A program made the position numbers and the translations under genes. Of a stretch of 5,780 bases of DNA, positions 1-5,780 are shown piece after piece. Each line of letters opens with the position of its first letter. Position 1 is the stretch's first letter. The DNA comes from DASZHC01 sp035938215. Its GTDB lineage: Bacteria > Verrucomicrobiota > Verrucomicrobiia > Chthoniobacterales > JAFAMB01. Where the stretch lies: NCBI GenBank assembly GCA_035938215.1, contig DASZHC010000214.1, positions 1 through 5,780 of the forward strand. The letters are read 5' to 3'. The notes below the pieces were generated by a model that saw nothing but the letters and a program-made list of their open reading frames with translations, ran no database searches and was not told the DNA's origin.

Positions 1-975
1 AAATCTGCTCTGGAGCATTCCCAAATTTTCTTCCGCGCCATGAAGATCGATTTTATTTGCGGCGATAATCCAACCTCTTTCCGAAAGGGTTGGGTCGTAG
101 AGGTCAAGCTCTCGACGCAACGAACCGAGGTCTTCGATGGGATTTCGTCCTTCGCTTCCTGCAATATCCAGCACGAAGACCAACAGCTTGCAGCGCACGA
201 TATGTCTCAGAAAGTGATGCCCAAGTCCAGCATTGCGGTGGGCGCCCTCGATCAATCCGGGAATATCCGCAACCTTTGCCCGCTGATACCCATCAAAATC
301 AACTACCCCAACAACTGGGTTTAATGTTGTGAACGGATACGACGCGACCTTCGGATGCGCTGCGGATATTTTGGTAAGCAGCGTCGACTTACCTGCATTC
401 GGATAGCCTACGAGGCCGACGTCTGCGATTTTTCGCAGTTCGAGCAAAAAATATCCCTCCTCTCCCGGTTGCCCCTCCGTAAACTGGCGCGGAGCCCGGT
501 TCATAGAACTCTTGAAGTGGGTATTCCCTTTGCCTCCAGCTCCTCCTTTGCAAAGGATGAACTCCTGATTTTCCAAAGATAAATCGGTAACGAATTCGCA
601 ATCGGAGGGAGCAATCGCAACTCTAGCCGGCGGACTTTCCGCCGGCTCATCGACGGCCGGCACCTCCAGCATCTGGATCGGAATTCGATAGATCAACGTT
701 CCGAGCGGCACTTTGTACAAGGAGTCAGCACCGGCTTTTCCGTACATATTTTTCCCCATTCCATGCTCGCCCCGCTTCGCCCTTAGCAATGGCTGATAAT
801 AGAAGTCCACAAGGTTATCGGTGTGGACATCCGTTCGCAATATGACATCGCCGCCCTTTCCCCCGTCACCGCCATCTGGTCCACCTTTTGGTACGAACTT
901 CTCACGCCGAAAACTGACGCATCCGTTCCCACCGTCGCCAGCTTTTGCGTGAATCCTTATCTGATCAACAAACAT
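1..975 (-). CDS. obg: Obg/CgtA family GTPase, 3' end cut by window
   Basis: GTPase that binds the 50S ribosomal subunit and acts in its late assembly and in growth and stress control. The visible 325 codons start at ATG (975-973) with MFVDQIRIHAKAGDGGNG and show the glycine-rich Obg fold (KGGPDGGDGGKGGD, later CKGGAGGKGN at about 142-151, then FKSSMNRAPRQF). The G domain follows: G1 GYPNAGKS 190-197, switch I SYPFTTLNP, G3 DIPG 237-240 followed by LIEGAH, and G4 NKID 307-310. G5 and any C-terminal domain lie beyond position 1. The G1 motif sits about 24 residues later than in E. coli ObgE because of an insertion in the Obg domain, roughly residues 99-125 and rich in Pro, Ala and Glu. An AGGA touches the ATG, too close to be a normal ribosome site. 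It lies 120 nt after the glycogen synthase gene, with a palindromic repeat between. Family assignment is seen directly; the role comes from the family. Confidence 0.95.
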   Translation of the reverse strand, partial: MFVDQIRIHAKAGDGGNGCVSFRREKFVPKGGPDGGDGGKGGDVILRTDVHTDNLVDFYYQPLLRAKRGEHGMGKNMYGKAGADSLYKVPLGTLIYRIPIQMLEVPAVDEPAESPPARVAIAPSDCEFVTDLSLENQEFILCKGGAGGKGNTHFKSSMNRAPRQFTEGQPGEEGYFLLELRKIADVGLVGYPNAGKSTLLTKISAAHPKVASYPFTTLNPVVGVVDFDGYQRAKVADIPGLIEGAHRNAGLGHHFLRHIVRCKLLVFVLDIAGSEGRNPIEDLGSLRRELDLYDPTLSERGWIIAANKIDLHGAEENLGMLQSRF

Positions 976-987
976 TCCTGAATAGCG

Positions 988-1072
988 CTAGCGAGGCCGC
1001 GCCTCAGACCGGGGAGATGTAAGGTTACTAGGGTCGCGTTGGGAGCAGCGCTGGTTGGGCGAGGCGGACCTC
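988..1072. repeat. 85-nt palindromic intergenic repeat, copy A
   Basis: This stretch matches 4575-4659 in the same orientation. The ungapped part, 988-1067 against 4575-4654, has 11 mismatches in 80 columns (about 86% identity), and a one-base shift follows. It holds hairpins equivalent to those of copy B: gaggc/gcctc around cgc near 993-1005; gcgttg-ggag-cagcgc at 1036-1051, where a G-T pair replaces one G-C pair; and gagg/cctc at 1061-1072. Its right end is more worn than that of copy B. It begins 12 nt upstream of the obg start and ends 23 nt after the glycogen synthase stop, so it could affect the 3' end of one message or the leader of the next. No transposase is present. The repeat is seen directly; any function is unknown. 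Confidence 0.9.
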
Positions 1073-1095
1073 AATGGCCGGTCAACCCATCGCAC

Positions 1096-2301
1096 CTAGC
1101 TTTTCAGCGACTCGTACATCTTTTTCGTTTCGGCGGCGATCGTCGCCCAACTGAACTTGTCGACCGCCCTCTTCCGGCCAGCCCGCCCGAACTTCGTCCG
1201 CAACCTTTCGTCAGCCATCAATTGATTGATTTTTTCGGCCAGATCACGCGAAAATTTGTCGGGATTTACCGGCTCGAAAGGGCTTTCCTTCATTTGTTCC
1301 AACGGCACCAGATAACCGGTCTCGCCATCAACAACGACTTCCTTAATCCCACCAACAGCCGAGGCAACCACAGCCGTCTCGCACGCCATTGCTTCGAGAT
1401 TGATGATTCCGAAGGGCTCGTAAATCGAAGGGCAACAAAAGACCGCAGCGTGACTGTATAGCTCGTACACAACATCCTTCGTCACCATCTTTTCGATCCA
1501 GATGATCCCGGGCCGGTGGTTTCGCTGCGCCGCCGCGACCGCTTGCTTCATCTCTTCTGCGATTTCCGGCGTATCGGGCGCTCCCGCGCACAGCACGACT
1601 TGAAATCCTGGATCCATGTATTTAATCGCATTAACCAAGTGAATGATTCCCTTCTGTCGAGCGATGCGTCCGACGAATAAAATGAAGGGCTGGTCCGGAT
1701 TGATCCCATTCTTGGCCAACTGATCGCGAGAGCTGCGCGGATAGTACTCCTCCGGATCGATGCCGTTATAAATAATTCGAATGTGTTTCTCATCGATATT
1801 GAAAAGGCGGAGCACATCCCGCTTGGTTTCCTCAGAAACAGCAATTACCGCATCGGCCATCTCAATTGCGGTGCGTTCCAACCAACTCGAACAGTCATAA
1901 CCGTATCCCAGCTGCTCGCGTTTCCACGGACGCAACGGTTCCAGCGAGTGAACGGTCAGGGCCATCGGAATATTGTAGTTAATCTTGGCTAGGATCGCGC
2001 CAAAATGCGTATACCAGGTGTGACAGTGGACGACGTCGGCATCGACGCCAACCGTGTTAAAATCAATACACCGCCGGATCGCACCAAAGACGGAGTTCAG
2101 ATTTTTTGGGCAATTGAAGATCGCCGTATTAACGCCAAAACCTCGGACTTTTAAATTCGGCAGATCGGTTTCCTGATCACCAAAGGACCGAACCTCAACT
2201 TCCATGATCTTTGCCAATTCGCGACTCAGGTAATCGATATGGACACCGGCGCCCCCGTAAATGTAGGGGGGATACTCGTTGGTCAGTAGCAGGGCTTTCA
2301 T
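1096..2301 (-). CDS. glgA: GT4 glycogen synthase, Corynebacterium/GlgM type
   Basis: A 401-residue GT-B glycosyltransferase of family GT4. The text matches the short glycogen synthase family of actinobacteria and relatives, in which members add glucose from ADP-glucose to an alpha-1,4-glucan or to glucose-1-phosphate (making maltose-1-phosphate, GlgM). It opens with LLTNEYPPYIYGGAGVH (5-21), the glycine loop and His of the N-terminal Rossmann domain. VHCHTWYTHFG (91-101) and LTVHSLEP (115-122) line the active site. FVGRIARQKG (209-218) supplies the Arg212 and Lys217 expected to hold the donor phosphates, and YEPFGIINLE (294-303) gives the E-x7-E pair Glu295/Glu303. Length is normal for the family and shorter than the GT5 GlgA. 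The start at ATG 2301 keeps the N-terminal strand complete; no clear ribosome site precedes it. It lies 161 nt after hppA with an inverted repeat between. Glucan synthesis is well supported; the acceptor (glycogen or glucose-1-phosphate) cannot be told, and another GT4 role is less likely. Confidence 0.82.
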   Translation of the reverse strand: MKALLLTNEYPPYIYGGAGVHIDYLSRELAKIMEVEVRSFGDQETDLPNLKVRGFGVNTAIFNCPKNLNSVFGAIRRCIDFNTVGVDADVVHCHTWYTHFGAILAKINYNIPMALTVHSLEPLRPWKREQLGYGYDCSSWLERTAIEMADAVIAVSEETKRDVLRLFNIDEKHIRIIYNGIDPEEYYPRSSRDQLAKNGINPDQPFILFVGRIARQKGIIHLVNAIKYMDPGFQVVLCAGAPDTPEIAEEMKQAVAAAQRNHRPGIIWIEKMVTKDVVYELYSHAAVFCCPSIYEPFGIINLEAMACETAVVASAVGGIKEVVVDGETGYLVPLEQMKESPFEPVNPDKFSRDLAEKINQLMADERLRTKFGRAGRKRAVDKFSWATIAAETKKMYESLKS

Positions 2302-2345
2302 GCTCGAACCAGCATATATGCGAAATCGAGCCGTGAAGAAGCCCA

Positions 2346-2359
2346 GAATTCAAGAATTC
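2346..2359. repeat. paired gaattc palindrome beside the large inverted repeat
   Basis: The sequence gaattcaagaattc is two copies of the 6-nt palindrome gaattc around a 2-nt centre, in the hppA-glycogen synthase gap. Its ttcaag also pairs with cttgaa at 2372-2377, inside the left arm of the larger inverted repeat, so it may be a worn extension of that element. Function is unknown. Confidence 0.6.
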
Positions 2360-2364
2360 GTCTT

Positions 2365-2459
2365 TAGAATCCTTGAAAAGCAAAACCGCCTGATGACTAA
2401 TGTGGGATACGCAAAAAATTTGACTCGTCTGGAACCTGTTTTGCTTTTCAAGGATTCTA
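2365..2459. repeat. 95-nt element with perfect 22-bp inverted arms
   Basis: The left arm 2365-2386 and right arm 2438-2459 are exact reverse complements over 22 bp, separated by a 51-nt spacer (2387-2437) with no strong structure of its own. The core of the arm is cttgaaaagcaaaac. Pairing stops sharply at both outer and inner ends. The right arm begins 3 nt after the hppA stop codon, so in the hppA transcript a long stem would form straight after translation ends. No run of U follows the stem in either direction, so it is not a standard intrinsic terminator. Both outer ends are TA, which would suit a small non-autonomous element inserted at TA. It might instead protect the 3' end of the hppA message. 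Confidence 0.9.
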
Positions 2460-2462
2460 GGG

Positions 2463-4547
2463 TCACTTGAAGGCAATCGGGACGATCAGGATCGCCACAA
2501 TGTTGGCCACTTTGATCATTGGATTAATTGCCGGTCCAGCGGTGTCTTTGTAAGGGTCACCAACCGTATCGCCAGTAACCGCCGCCTGGTGAGCAGGAGA
2601 TCCCTTTCCGCCGTGATTGCCTTCTTCAATGTATTTTTTGGCGTTGTCCCAGGCTCCCCCACCCGAGGTCATGGAGATCGCAACAAACAGACCCGTCACA
2701 ATCGTTCCCACAAGCACAGCGCCCAAAACGACATACCCAAAGAAGGAGGCCGCAATCACAAAAATCACCGGAAGCAAGGCCGGAATTACCATCTCCTTCA
2801 GAGCCGCTTTCGTTACAATATCCACACAATTTCCATACTCGGGCTTTTCGGTCCCGTTTAATATGCCTGGCTTCGCCTTAATTTGTCGCCGTACTTCCTT
2901 CACTACGGCGCCGGCTGCTTTTCCAACCGCCTGCATGCTTAACGCACTGAAGATGAAAGGCAGCAAACCGCCAATGAACAAGCCGACGATAACTTCCGGA
3001 CGTTCCAGCGAAAACGCTGCGGACTGCAATTCGGGCGAACCCCGCGTGGCGAATTGAGCTTTCAACTCAGCAACGTACGATCCAAAGAGGACAAGGGCCG
3101 CCAGACCAGCGGATGCAATCGCATAGCCTTTTGTGACGGCTTTCATCGTATTTCCAACGGCGTCGAGCTCGTCGGTGACCGCTCTTGTGGCCTTTGGCAA
3201 ATCGCTCATCACAGCGACGCCGCCGGCGTTATCAGTAATGGGTCCGAAAGCATCCAGAGAAATGATGATTCCAGCCATCGACAACATGCTCATGACCGCA
3301 ACCGAGATGCCGTACAGACCCCCGCAATAATAGCTCAGCATGATCGCCAGTCCGATGAATACAACGGGCAACGCGGTGGCGTGCTGTCCAATCGCCAATC
3401 CGGCGATAATGTTGGTCGCATGCCCGGTCTCGGAAGCCTGCGCGATTTTGCGGACCGGACCGAACGAGGTAGACGTGTAGTAGTTCGTGATCACTACAAC
3501 AGCCGGAGTCATCAGAAGCCCGATTAAGGCTGCCATGTAGAATTGCATCGGTGTATACGTGGCTTGGCCGATCTGCATCGTTCCTGGGAAAATCGATGCG
3601 GTTGCGGGCAGATATAGAACGGCTGATACAAGCGCGCTTATTGCAACCGCCTCAACAAGAACTCGGGTCGGGCTACTTTTTCGAATATTCACCCAGCCAA
3701 TTCCCAGAATCGCGCCAAGAACGGAAATACCGCCAAGAACAAAAGGATAAACCAGAGCCTCCGGAGAGTTGTGAAGCGTTAAGAATCCTACCAGGACTGC
3801 ACCAATCAAACTCACCGCATAAGTCTCAAACACGTCCGCAGCCATCCCCGCGCAGTCCCCGACGTTGTCTCCCACGTTGTCAGCTATCGTCGCCGGATTC
3901 CTTGGGTCGTCCTCTTCAAGATTGCTTTCGATCTTCCCAACCAGGTCCGCCCCAACATCGGCAGCCTTTGTGTAAATTCCTCCACCAAGCCGCGCAAAAA
4001 CGCTGACCAGACTTGCCCCCAGAGCCAGCCCAACCAGACTGCTGACGACTTGCTCCTGGTTGCCCAGAACTATCTCACCGAGCTTATAATAAAGACCAAC
4101 CGCCAGCAGAGCCAGGCCGACCACAAGCAGCCCGGTAACCGCGCCTCCATTAAACGCTACGCGTAGCGCGTCATGCCTTGAATTTGTAGCCGCCTGGGCC
4201 GTCCTGCAATTGGACAAGACAGCGACCCGCATCCCAATATATCCAGCAGCCAAAGAACACGCGGCTCCGATCAGGAAACCGAGCGCGGTAAAAATGCCCT
4301 TCACAAAAATCAGTATCACGAAAATCAATGCAGCGATGAGTCCGACAGACAAGATTTGACGATTCAAATAAGCCTTCGCCCCCTCTTGAATCGCGCCAGC
4401 GATCTGGCGCATCCGGTCGTTGCCCGGCGAGTATGCGATCACCTTGCGAATCAGATAATACGCGAAGCCCAGTCCAATTGCCGCGCAAACAAGCGCTAAC
4501 CAAACACCGGAATCCAGAAGCAACGTTGCCAATGAGGGCAGAATCAT
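2463..4547 (-). CDS. hppA: K+-independent proton-translocating membrane pyrophosphatase
   Basis: Integral membrane pump that hydrolyses pyrophosphate and moves H+ across the membrane. At 694 residues it is full length for bacterial members, with many hydrophobic segments from residue 15 to the C-terminus. The substrate and Mg sites are complete: GGGIYTKAADVGADLVGK (188-205), DDPRNPATIADNVGDNVGD (213-231, carrying the Asp223/Asp227/Asp231 set), DAFGPITDNAGG (432-443), GGGAWDNAKKYIE (629-641) and GDTVGDPYKDTAGPAINP (659-676). In the loop GNTMKAVTKG (465-474), Lys469 and Thr472 stand where K+-dependent enzymes have Ala and Gly; this marks the K+-independent class, which pumps protons. Met468 is unusual, because Thr is the common residue there. 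The ATG at 4547 is the only plausible start, and the next Met is residue 46. It is preceded by a run of seven T and no Shine-Dalgarno. It stands alone between a repeat upstream and an inverted repeat downstream. By recycling pyrophosphate it may support the neighbouring biosynthesis; that link is inferred. Confidence 0.97.
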   Translation of the reverse strand: MILPSLATLLLDSGVWLALVCAAIGLGFAYYLIRKVIAYSPGNDRMRQIAGAIQEGAKAYLNRQILSVGLIAALIFVILIFVKGIFTALGFLIGAACSLAAGYIGMRVAVLSNCRTAQAATNSRHDALRVAFNGGAVTGLLVVGLALLAVGLYYKLGEIVLGNQEQVVSSLVGLALGASLVSVFARLGGGIYTKAADVGADLVGKIESNLEEDDPRNPATIADNVGDNVGDCAGMAADVFETYAVSLIGAVLVGFLTLHNSPEALVYPFVLGGISVLGAILGIGWVNIRKSSPTRVLVEAVAISALVSAVLYLPATASIFPGTMQIGQATYTPMQFYMAALIGLLMTPAVVVITNYYTSTSFGPVRKIAQASETGHATNIIAGLAIGQHATALPVVFIGLAIMLSYYCGGLYGISVAVMSMLSMAGIIISLDAFGPITDNAGGVAVMSDLPKATRAVTDELDAVGNTMKAVTKGYAIASAGLAALVLFGSYVAELKAQFATRGSPELQSAAFSLERPEVIVGLFIGGLLPFIFSALSMQAVGKAAGAVVKEVRRQIKAKPGILNGTEKPEYGNCVDIVTKAALKEMVIPALLPVIFVIAASFFGYVVLGAVLVGTIVTGLFVAISMTSGGGAWDNAKKYIEEGNHGGKGSPAHQAAVTGDTVGDPYKDTAGPAINPMIKVANIVAILIVPIAFK

Positions 4548-4574
4548 AAAAAAAGTGTAAACAAAAAAAGGGTA

Positions 4575-4659
4575 CTAACGAGGCCGGGCCTCAGACCAGC
4601 GAGATGTCAGGGTATTAAGGTCGCGCTGGGAGCAGCGCCGATTGGGCGAGGCGGCCTCG
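4575..4659. repeat. 85-nt palindromic intergenic repeat, copy B
   Basis: The better-kept copy of the repeat also found at 988-1072. It holds three perfect hairpins: gaggcc-g-ggcctc at 4580-4592, gcgctg-ggag-cagcgc at 4623-4638, and cgaggc-g-gcctcg at 4647-4659. In addition the two ends pair with each other (cgaggcc at 4579-4585 with ggcctcg at 4653-4659), so either strand could fold as a closed multi-branched structure. A TA dinucleotide lies outside each end, at 4576-4577 and 4661-4662. It sits 27 nt upstream of the hppA ATG and 122 nt after argF. A reading frame crosses it on the minus strand (4575-4781), but the pattern of changes between the copies does not look like coding selection. Confidence 0.9.
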
Positions 4660-4680
4660 CTATCGCGGGACCGAATCTTC

Positions 4681-4707
4681 TTAAAAGTCCGGGGTGCAGA
4701 TTCCCCG
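4681..4707 (-). terminator. weak terminator-like hairpin after argF
   Basis: On the minus strand a 5-bp stem cgggg/ccccg with an 8-nt loop (4690-4707) is followed a few bases on by TTTTAA (4681-4686). It lies about 75 nt after the argF stop, in the right place to end that message. The stem is short, the loop is long and the U run is only four and not directly adjacent, so this is a candidate only. The remaining gap (4708-4781) shows a 5-bp ttgca/tgcaa hairpin at about 4764-4776 and nothing else I can name. Confidence 0.3.
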
Positions 4708-4781
4708 CGCTCGATGGGCATGCTGTGTTTGGGTTTTTCATTCGTGGCAGACCAACTGCACTTTTGCAGGCTGCAACGCAA

Positions 4782-5681
4782 CTATTTTCTCACCCGCTCC
4801 AGAATCGCTTTTTGAGCATGAAGCCGATTTTCAGCCTGATCGAAGATCGTCCTGGCATGCTTTTCAAGGGTCTCCTCGGTAATTTCCTTGCCGCGGTATG
4901 CAGGTAAACAGTGCAGCACAAGGACATGGGGAGACGCTTTGCTCACCAACTCCTCGTTGATCTGAAACGAAGAAAGGTCCCGGAGGCGCTGTGCGCTCTC
5001 CTGTTCAAATCCCATGCTGACCCACACATCCGTGTAGAGAACATCAGCAGACTCAGCAGCCGCGACTGGTTGGTCCGTAACAATGATCTTTCGGCTGGTC
5101 AACCTATTTAAAAGCGCTTCCTGAGGTCTGTATTTTGCAGGTGCGGCTATACGAAGTTCGAACCCCAGGCGTTCAGCGGCCCAGGCCCACGACCGCGCAA
5201 CATTGTTATCGCCATCACCGATAAAGCAGACTTTCAGATTCTCAAGACTTCCACGCTTTTCCATGATCGTGAAAAGATCGGCCAGGATCTGGCAGGGGTG
5301 TTCCTCGTCTGTAAGGGCGTTGATCGTCGGGATTTGAGCATATTCGGCGAACCGTTCAACGTCGTTCTGCGCAAAAGTCCGGATCACGGCGCCGTGAACC
5401 ATTCGCCCGAGAACGCGAGCAGTATCGACAATCTCCTCTCCCCGCCCCAGCTGCAGGTCATTCTGGGAGAGAAACACCACACCGCCGCCAAGTTCCCGGA
5501 TACCAACTTCAAAACTTAATCGCGTCCTAGTAGACGGTTTGCTAAAAATCATCGCCCATGTCTGTCCCGCCAAAGGGAGGTTGGTTCTGTCGCCACGATT
5601 AGCCTTGAACTCCTGCGCTGATGTCAGCAGCGACCTAAGATCCGCCGCGCTTTGGGCCTCAATGGAAAGAAAATGTTCCAT
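4782..5681 (-). CDS. argF: Ornithine carbamoyltransferase
   Basis: Cytosolic enzyme joining carbamoyl phosphate and ornithine to give citrulline in arginine synthesis. The 299-residue product is normal for the family. The carbamoyl phosphate site is STRTR (50-54), with HPCQ (128-131) nearby. FIGDGDNNVARS (153-164) carries Asn159, the expected ornithine-binding Asn. DVWVSMG (218-224) holds the Asp and SMG loop specific to ornithine, and HCLPAYRGKEITEE (257-270) carries the catalytic Cys258. ENRLHAQKA near the end gives the Arg (286) that helps bind carbamoyl phosphate. The SMG loop and HCLP separate it from aspartate carbamoyltransferase and from N-acetylornithine or succinylornithine variants, though specificity for plain ornithine is by homology. 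The start at ATG 5681 gives the usual short N-terminus; no Shine-Dalgarno is seen. It follows a probable argD by 28 nt, so the two are probably co-transcribed. Confidence 0.95.
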   Translation of the reverse strand: MEHFLSIEAQSAADLRSLLTSAQEFKANRGDRTNLPLAGQTWAMIFSKPSTRTRLSFEVGIRELGGGVVFLSQNDLQLGRGEEIVDTARVLGRMVHGAVIRTFAQNDVERFAEYAQIPTINALTDEEHPCQILADLFTIMEKRGSLENLKVCFIGDGDNNVARSWAWAAERLGFELRIAAPAKYRPQEALLNRLTSRKIIVTDQPVAAAESADVLYTDVWVSMGFEQESAQRLRDLSSFQINEELVSKASPHVLVLHCLPAYRGKEITEETLEKHARTIFDQAENRLHAQKAILERVRK

Positions 5682-5709
5682 GGAATCGGTTACAAAAATG
5701 CCACACCAA

Positions 5710-5780
5710 TCATTCAGTCAGCTCAGCGAGCGTCCGGGCAAGAATAGATAACGCCTCGTCGACTTCCGCTTGAGAAACGT
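5710..5780 (-). CDS. argD: Probable acetylornithine aminotransferase, C-terminal end only
   Basis: Only the last 22 codons and the TGA (5712-5710) are in the window; the other two frames on this strand also close nearby but give unlikely peptides. The visible peptide VSQAEVDEALSILARTLAEL has the form of the last helix of class III aminotransferases of the ArgD type, where a T-x-E-E-ID-E-AL-x-IL-like helix ends the protein. Its position 28 nt before argF, on the same strand, agrees: ArgD makes N-acetylornithine, which leads to the ornithine used by ArgF. No active-site residue is visible, so the call rests on a short helix and on gene order. Another gene ending in a similar amphipathic helix cannot be excluded. 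Confidence 0.6.
   Translation of the reverse strand, partial: VSQAEVDEALSILARTLAELTE

Noticed and set aside
1039..1461. A 140-codon plus-strand ORF overlapping repeat copy A and the 3' end of the glycogen synthase
   Set aside because: It is antisense to conserved catalytic codons and begins inside the repeat, with no recognisable protein features.
2302..2330. A CATATAT box as a possible -10 promoter element for the glycogen synthase
   Set aside because: It is only about 8-14 nt before the ATG and has no convincing -35 partner, so a promoter cannot be supported.
2195..2476. ORFs on both strands across the hppA-glycogen synthase gap that share the peptide RILEKQNR
   Set aside because: The shared peptide is just the perfect inverted repeat read on both strands; the rest overlaps the glycogen synthase in another frame.
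3054..3527. A 157-codon plus-strand ORF inside hppA, and similar long ORFs at 2617-3057 and 3551-4006
   Set aside because: They lie fully antisense to a complete, highly conserved hppA and encode low-complexity, unrecognisable peptides.
4155..4168. A perfect 14-bp palindrome cgctacgcgtagcg inside hppA
   Set aside because: It encodes ordinary Leu-Arg-Val codons within a conserved region. One palindrome of this size in 5.8 kb of coding sequence is weak evidence for a site.
4575..4781. A 68-codon minus-strand ORF starting next to the argF stop
   Set aside because: It has no family resemblance and no ribosome site, and its second half is the palindromic repeat. Comparison with copy A shows mostly amino-acid-changing differences, so I do not call it a gene.

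Overview
The window is a compact stretch of bacterial chromosome. Every gene that can be supported lies on the minus strand. Read in the direction of transcription (from high to low coordinates) the order is: the last 22 codons of a probable argD, argF (ornithine carbamoyltransferase), hppA (membrane proton-pumping pyrophosphatase), a GT4 glycogen synthase of the Corynebacterium/GlgM type, and the first 325 codons of obg (ribosome-associated GTPase). The two end genes are cut by the window edges. No rRNA, tRNA, CRISPR array, transposase or phage gene is visible.

Organism: the genes are housekeeping or central metabolism, at moderate GC. The Obg protein has a long insertion in its glycine-rich domain and a G-domain text (residues 237-310) that reminds me of Verrucomicrobiota sequences such as soil Chthoniobacterales. 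The K+-independent H+-pyrophosphatase and GlgM-type glycogen synthase fit that but do not prove it. This is a judgement from memory of the families, not from a search. None of the four visible starts has a well-placed Shine-Dalgarno sequence.

Layout: 1-975 obg (partial); 976-1095 intergenic, holding copy A of an 85-nt palindromic repeat; 1096-2301 glycogen synthase; 2302-2462 intergenic, holding a 95-nt element with perfect 22-bp inverted arms; 2463-4547 hppA; 4548-4781 intergenic, holding copy B of the 85-nt repeat and a weak terminator-like hairpin; 4782-5681 argF; a 28-nt gap; 5710-5780 the end of a probable argD. argD and argF probably form an arginine-biosynthesis transcription unit. The other genes are separated by 120-234 nt gaps and need not be co-transcribed.

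Function: ArgD and ArgF carry out successive late steps of arginine synthesis (N-acetylornithine formation, then ornithine to citrulline after deacetylation). HppA recovers energy from the pyrophosphate made by biosynthesis, which includes nucleotide-sugar activation for the glycogen synthase next door. Obg links GTP/ppGpp state to 50S ribosome assembly. There is no evident new defence or mobile system here. The most interesting material is non-coding: two different palindromic elements fill all three large intergenic gaps, and both look like short non-autonomous repeats.
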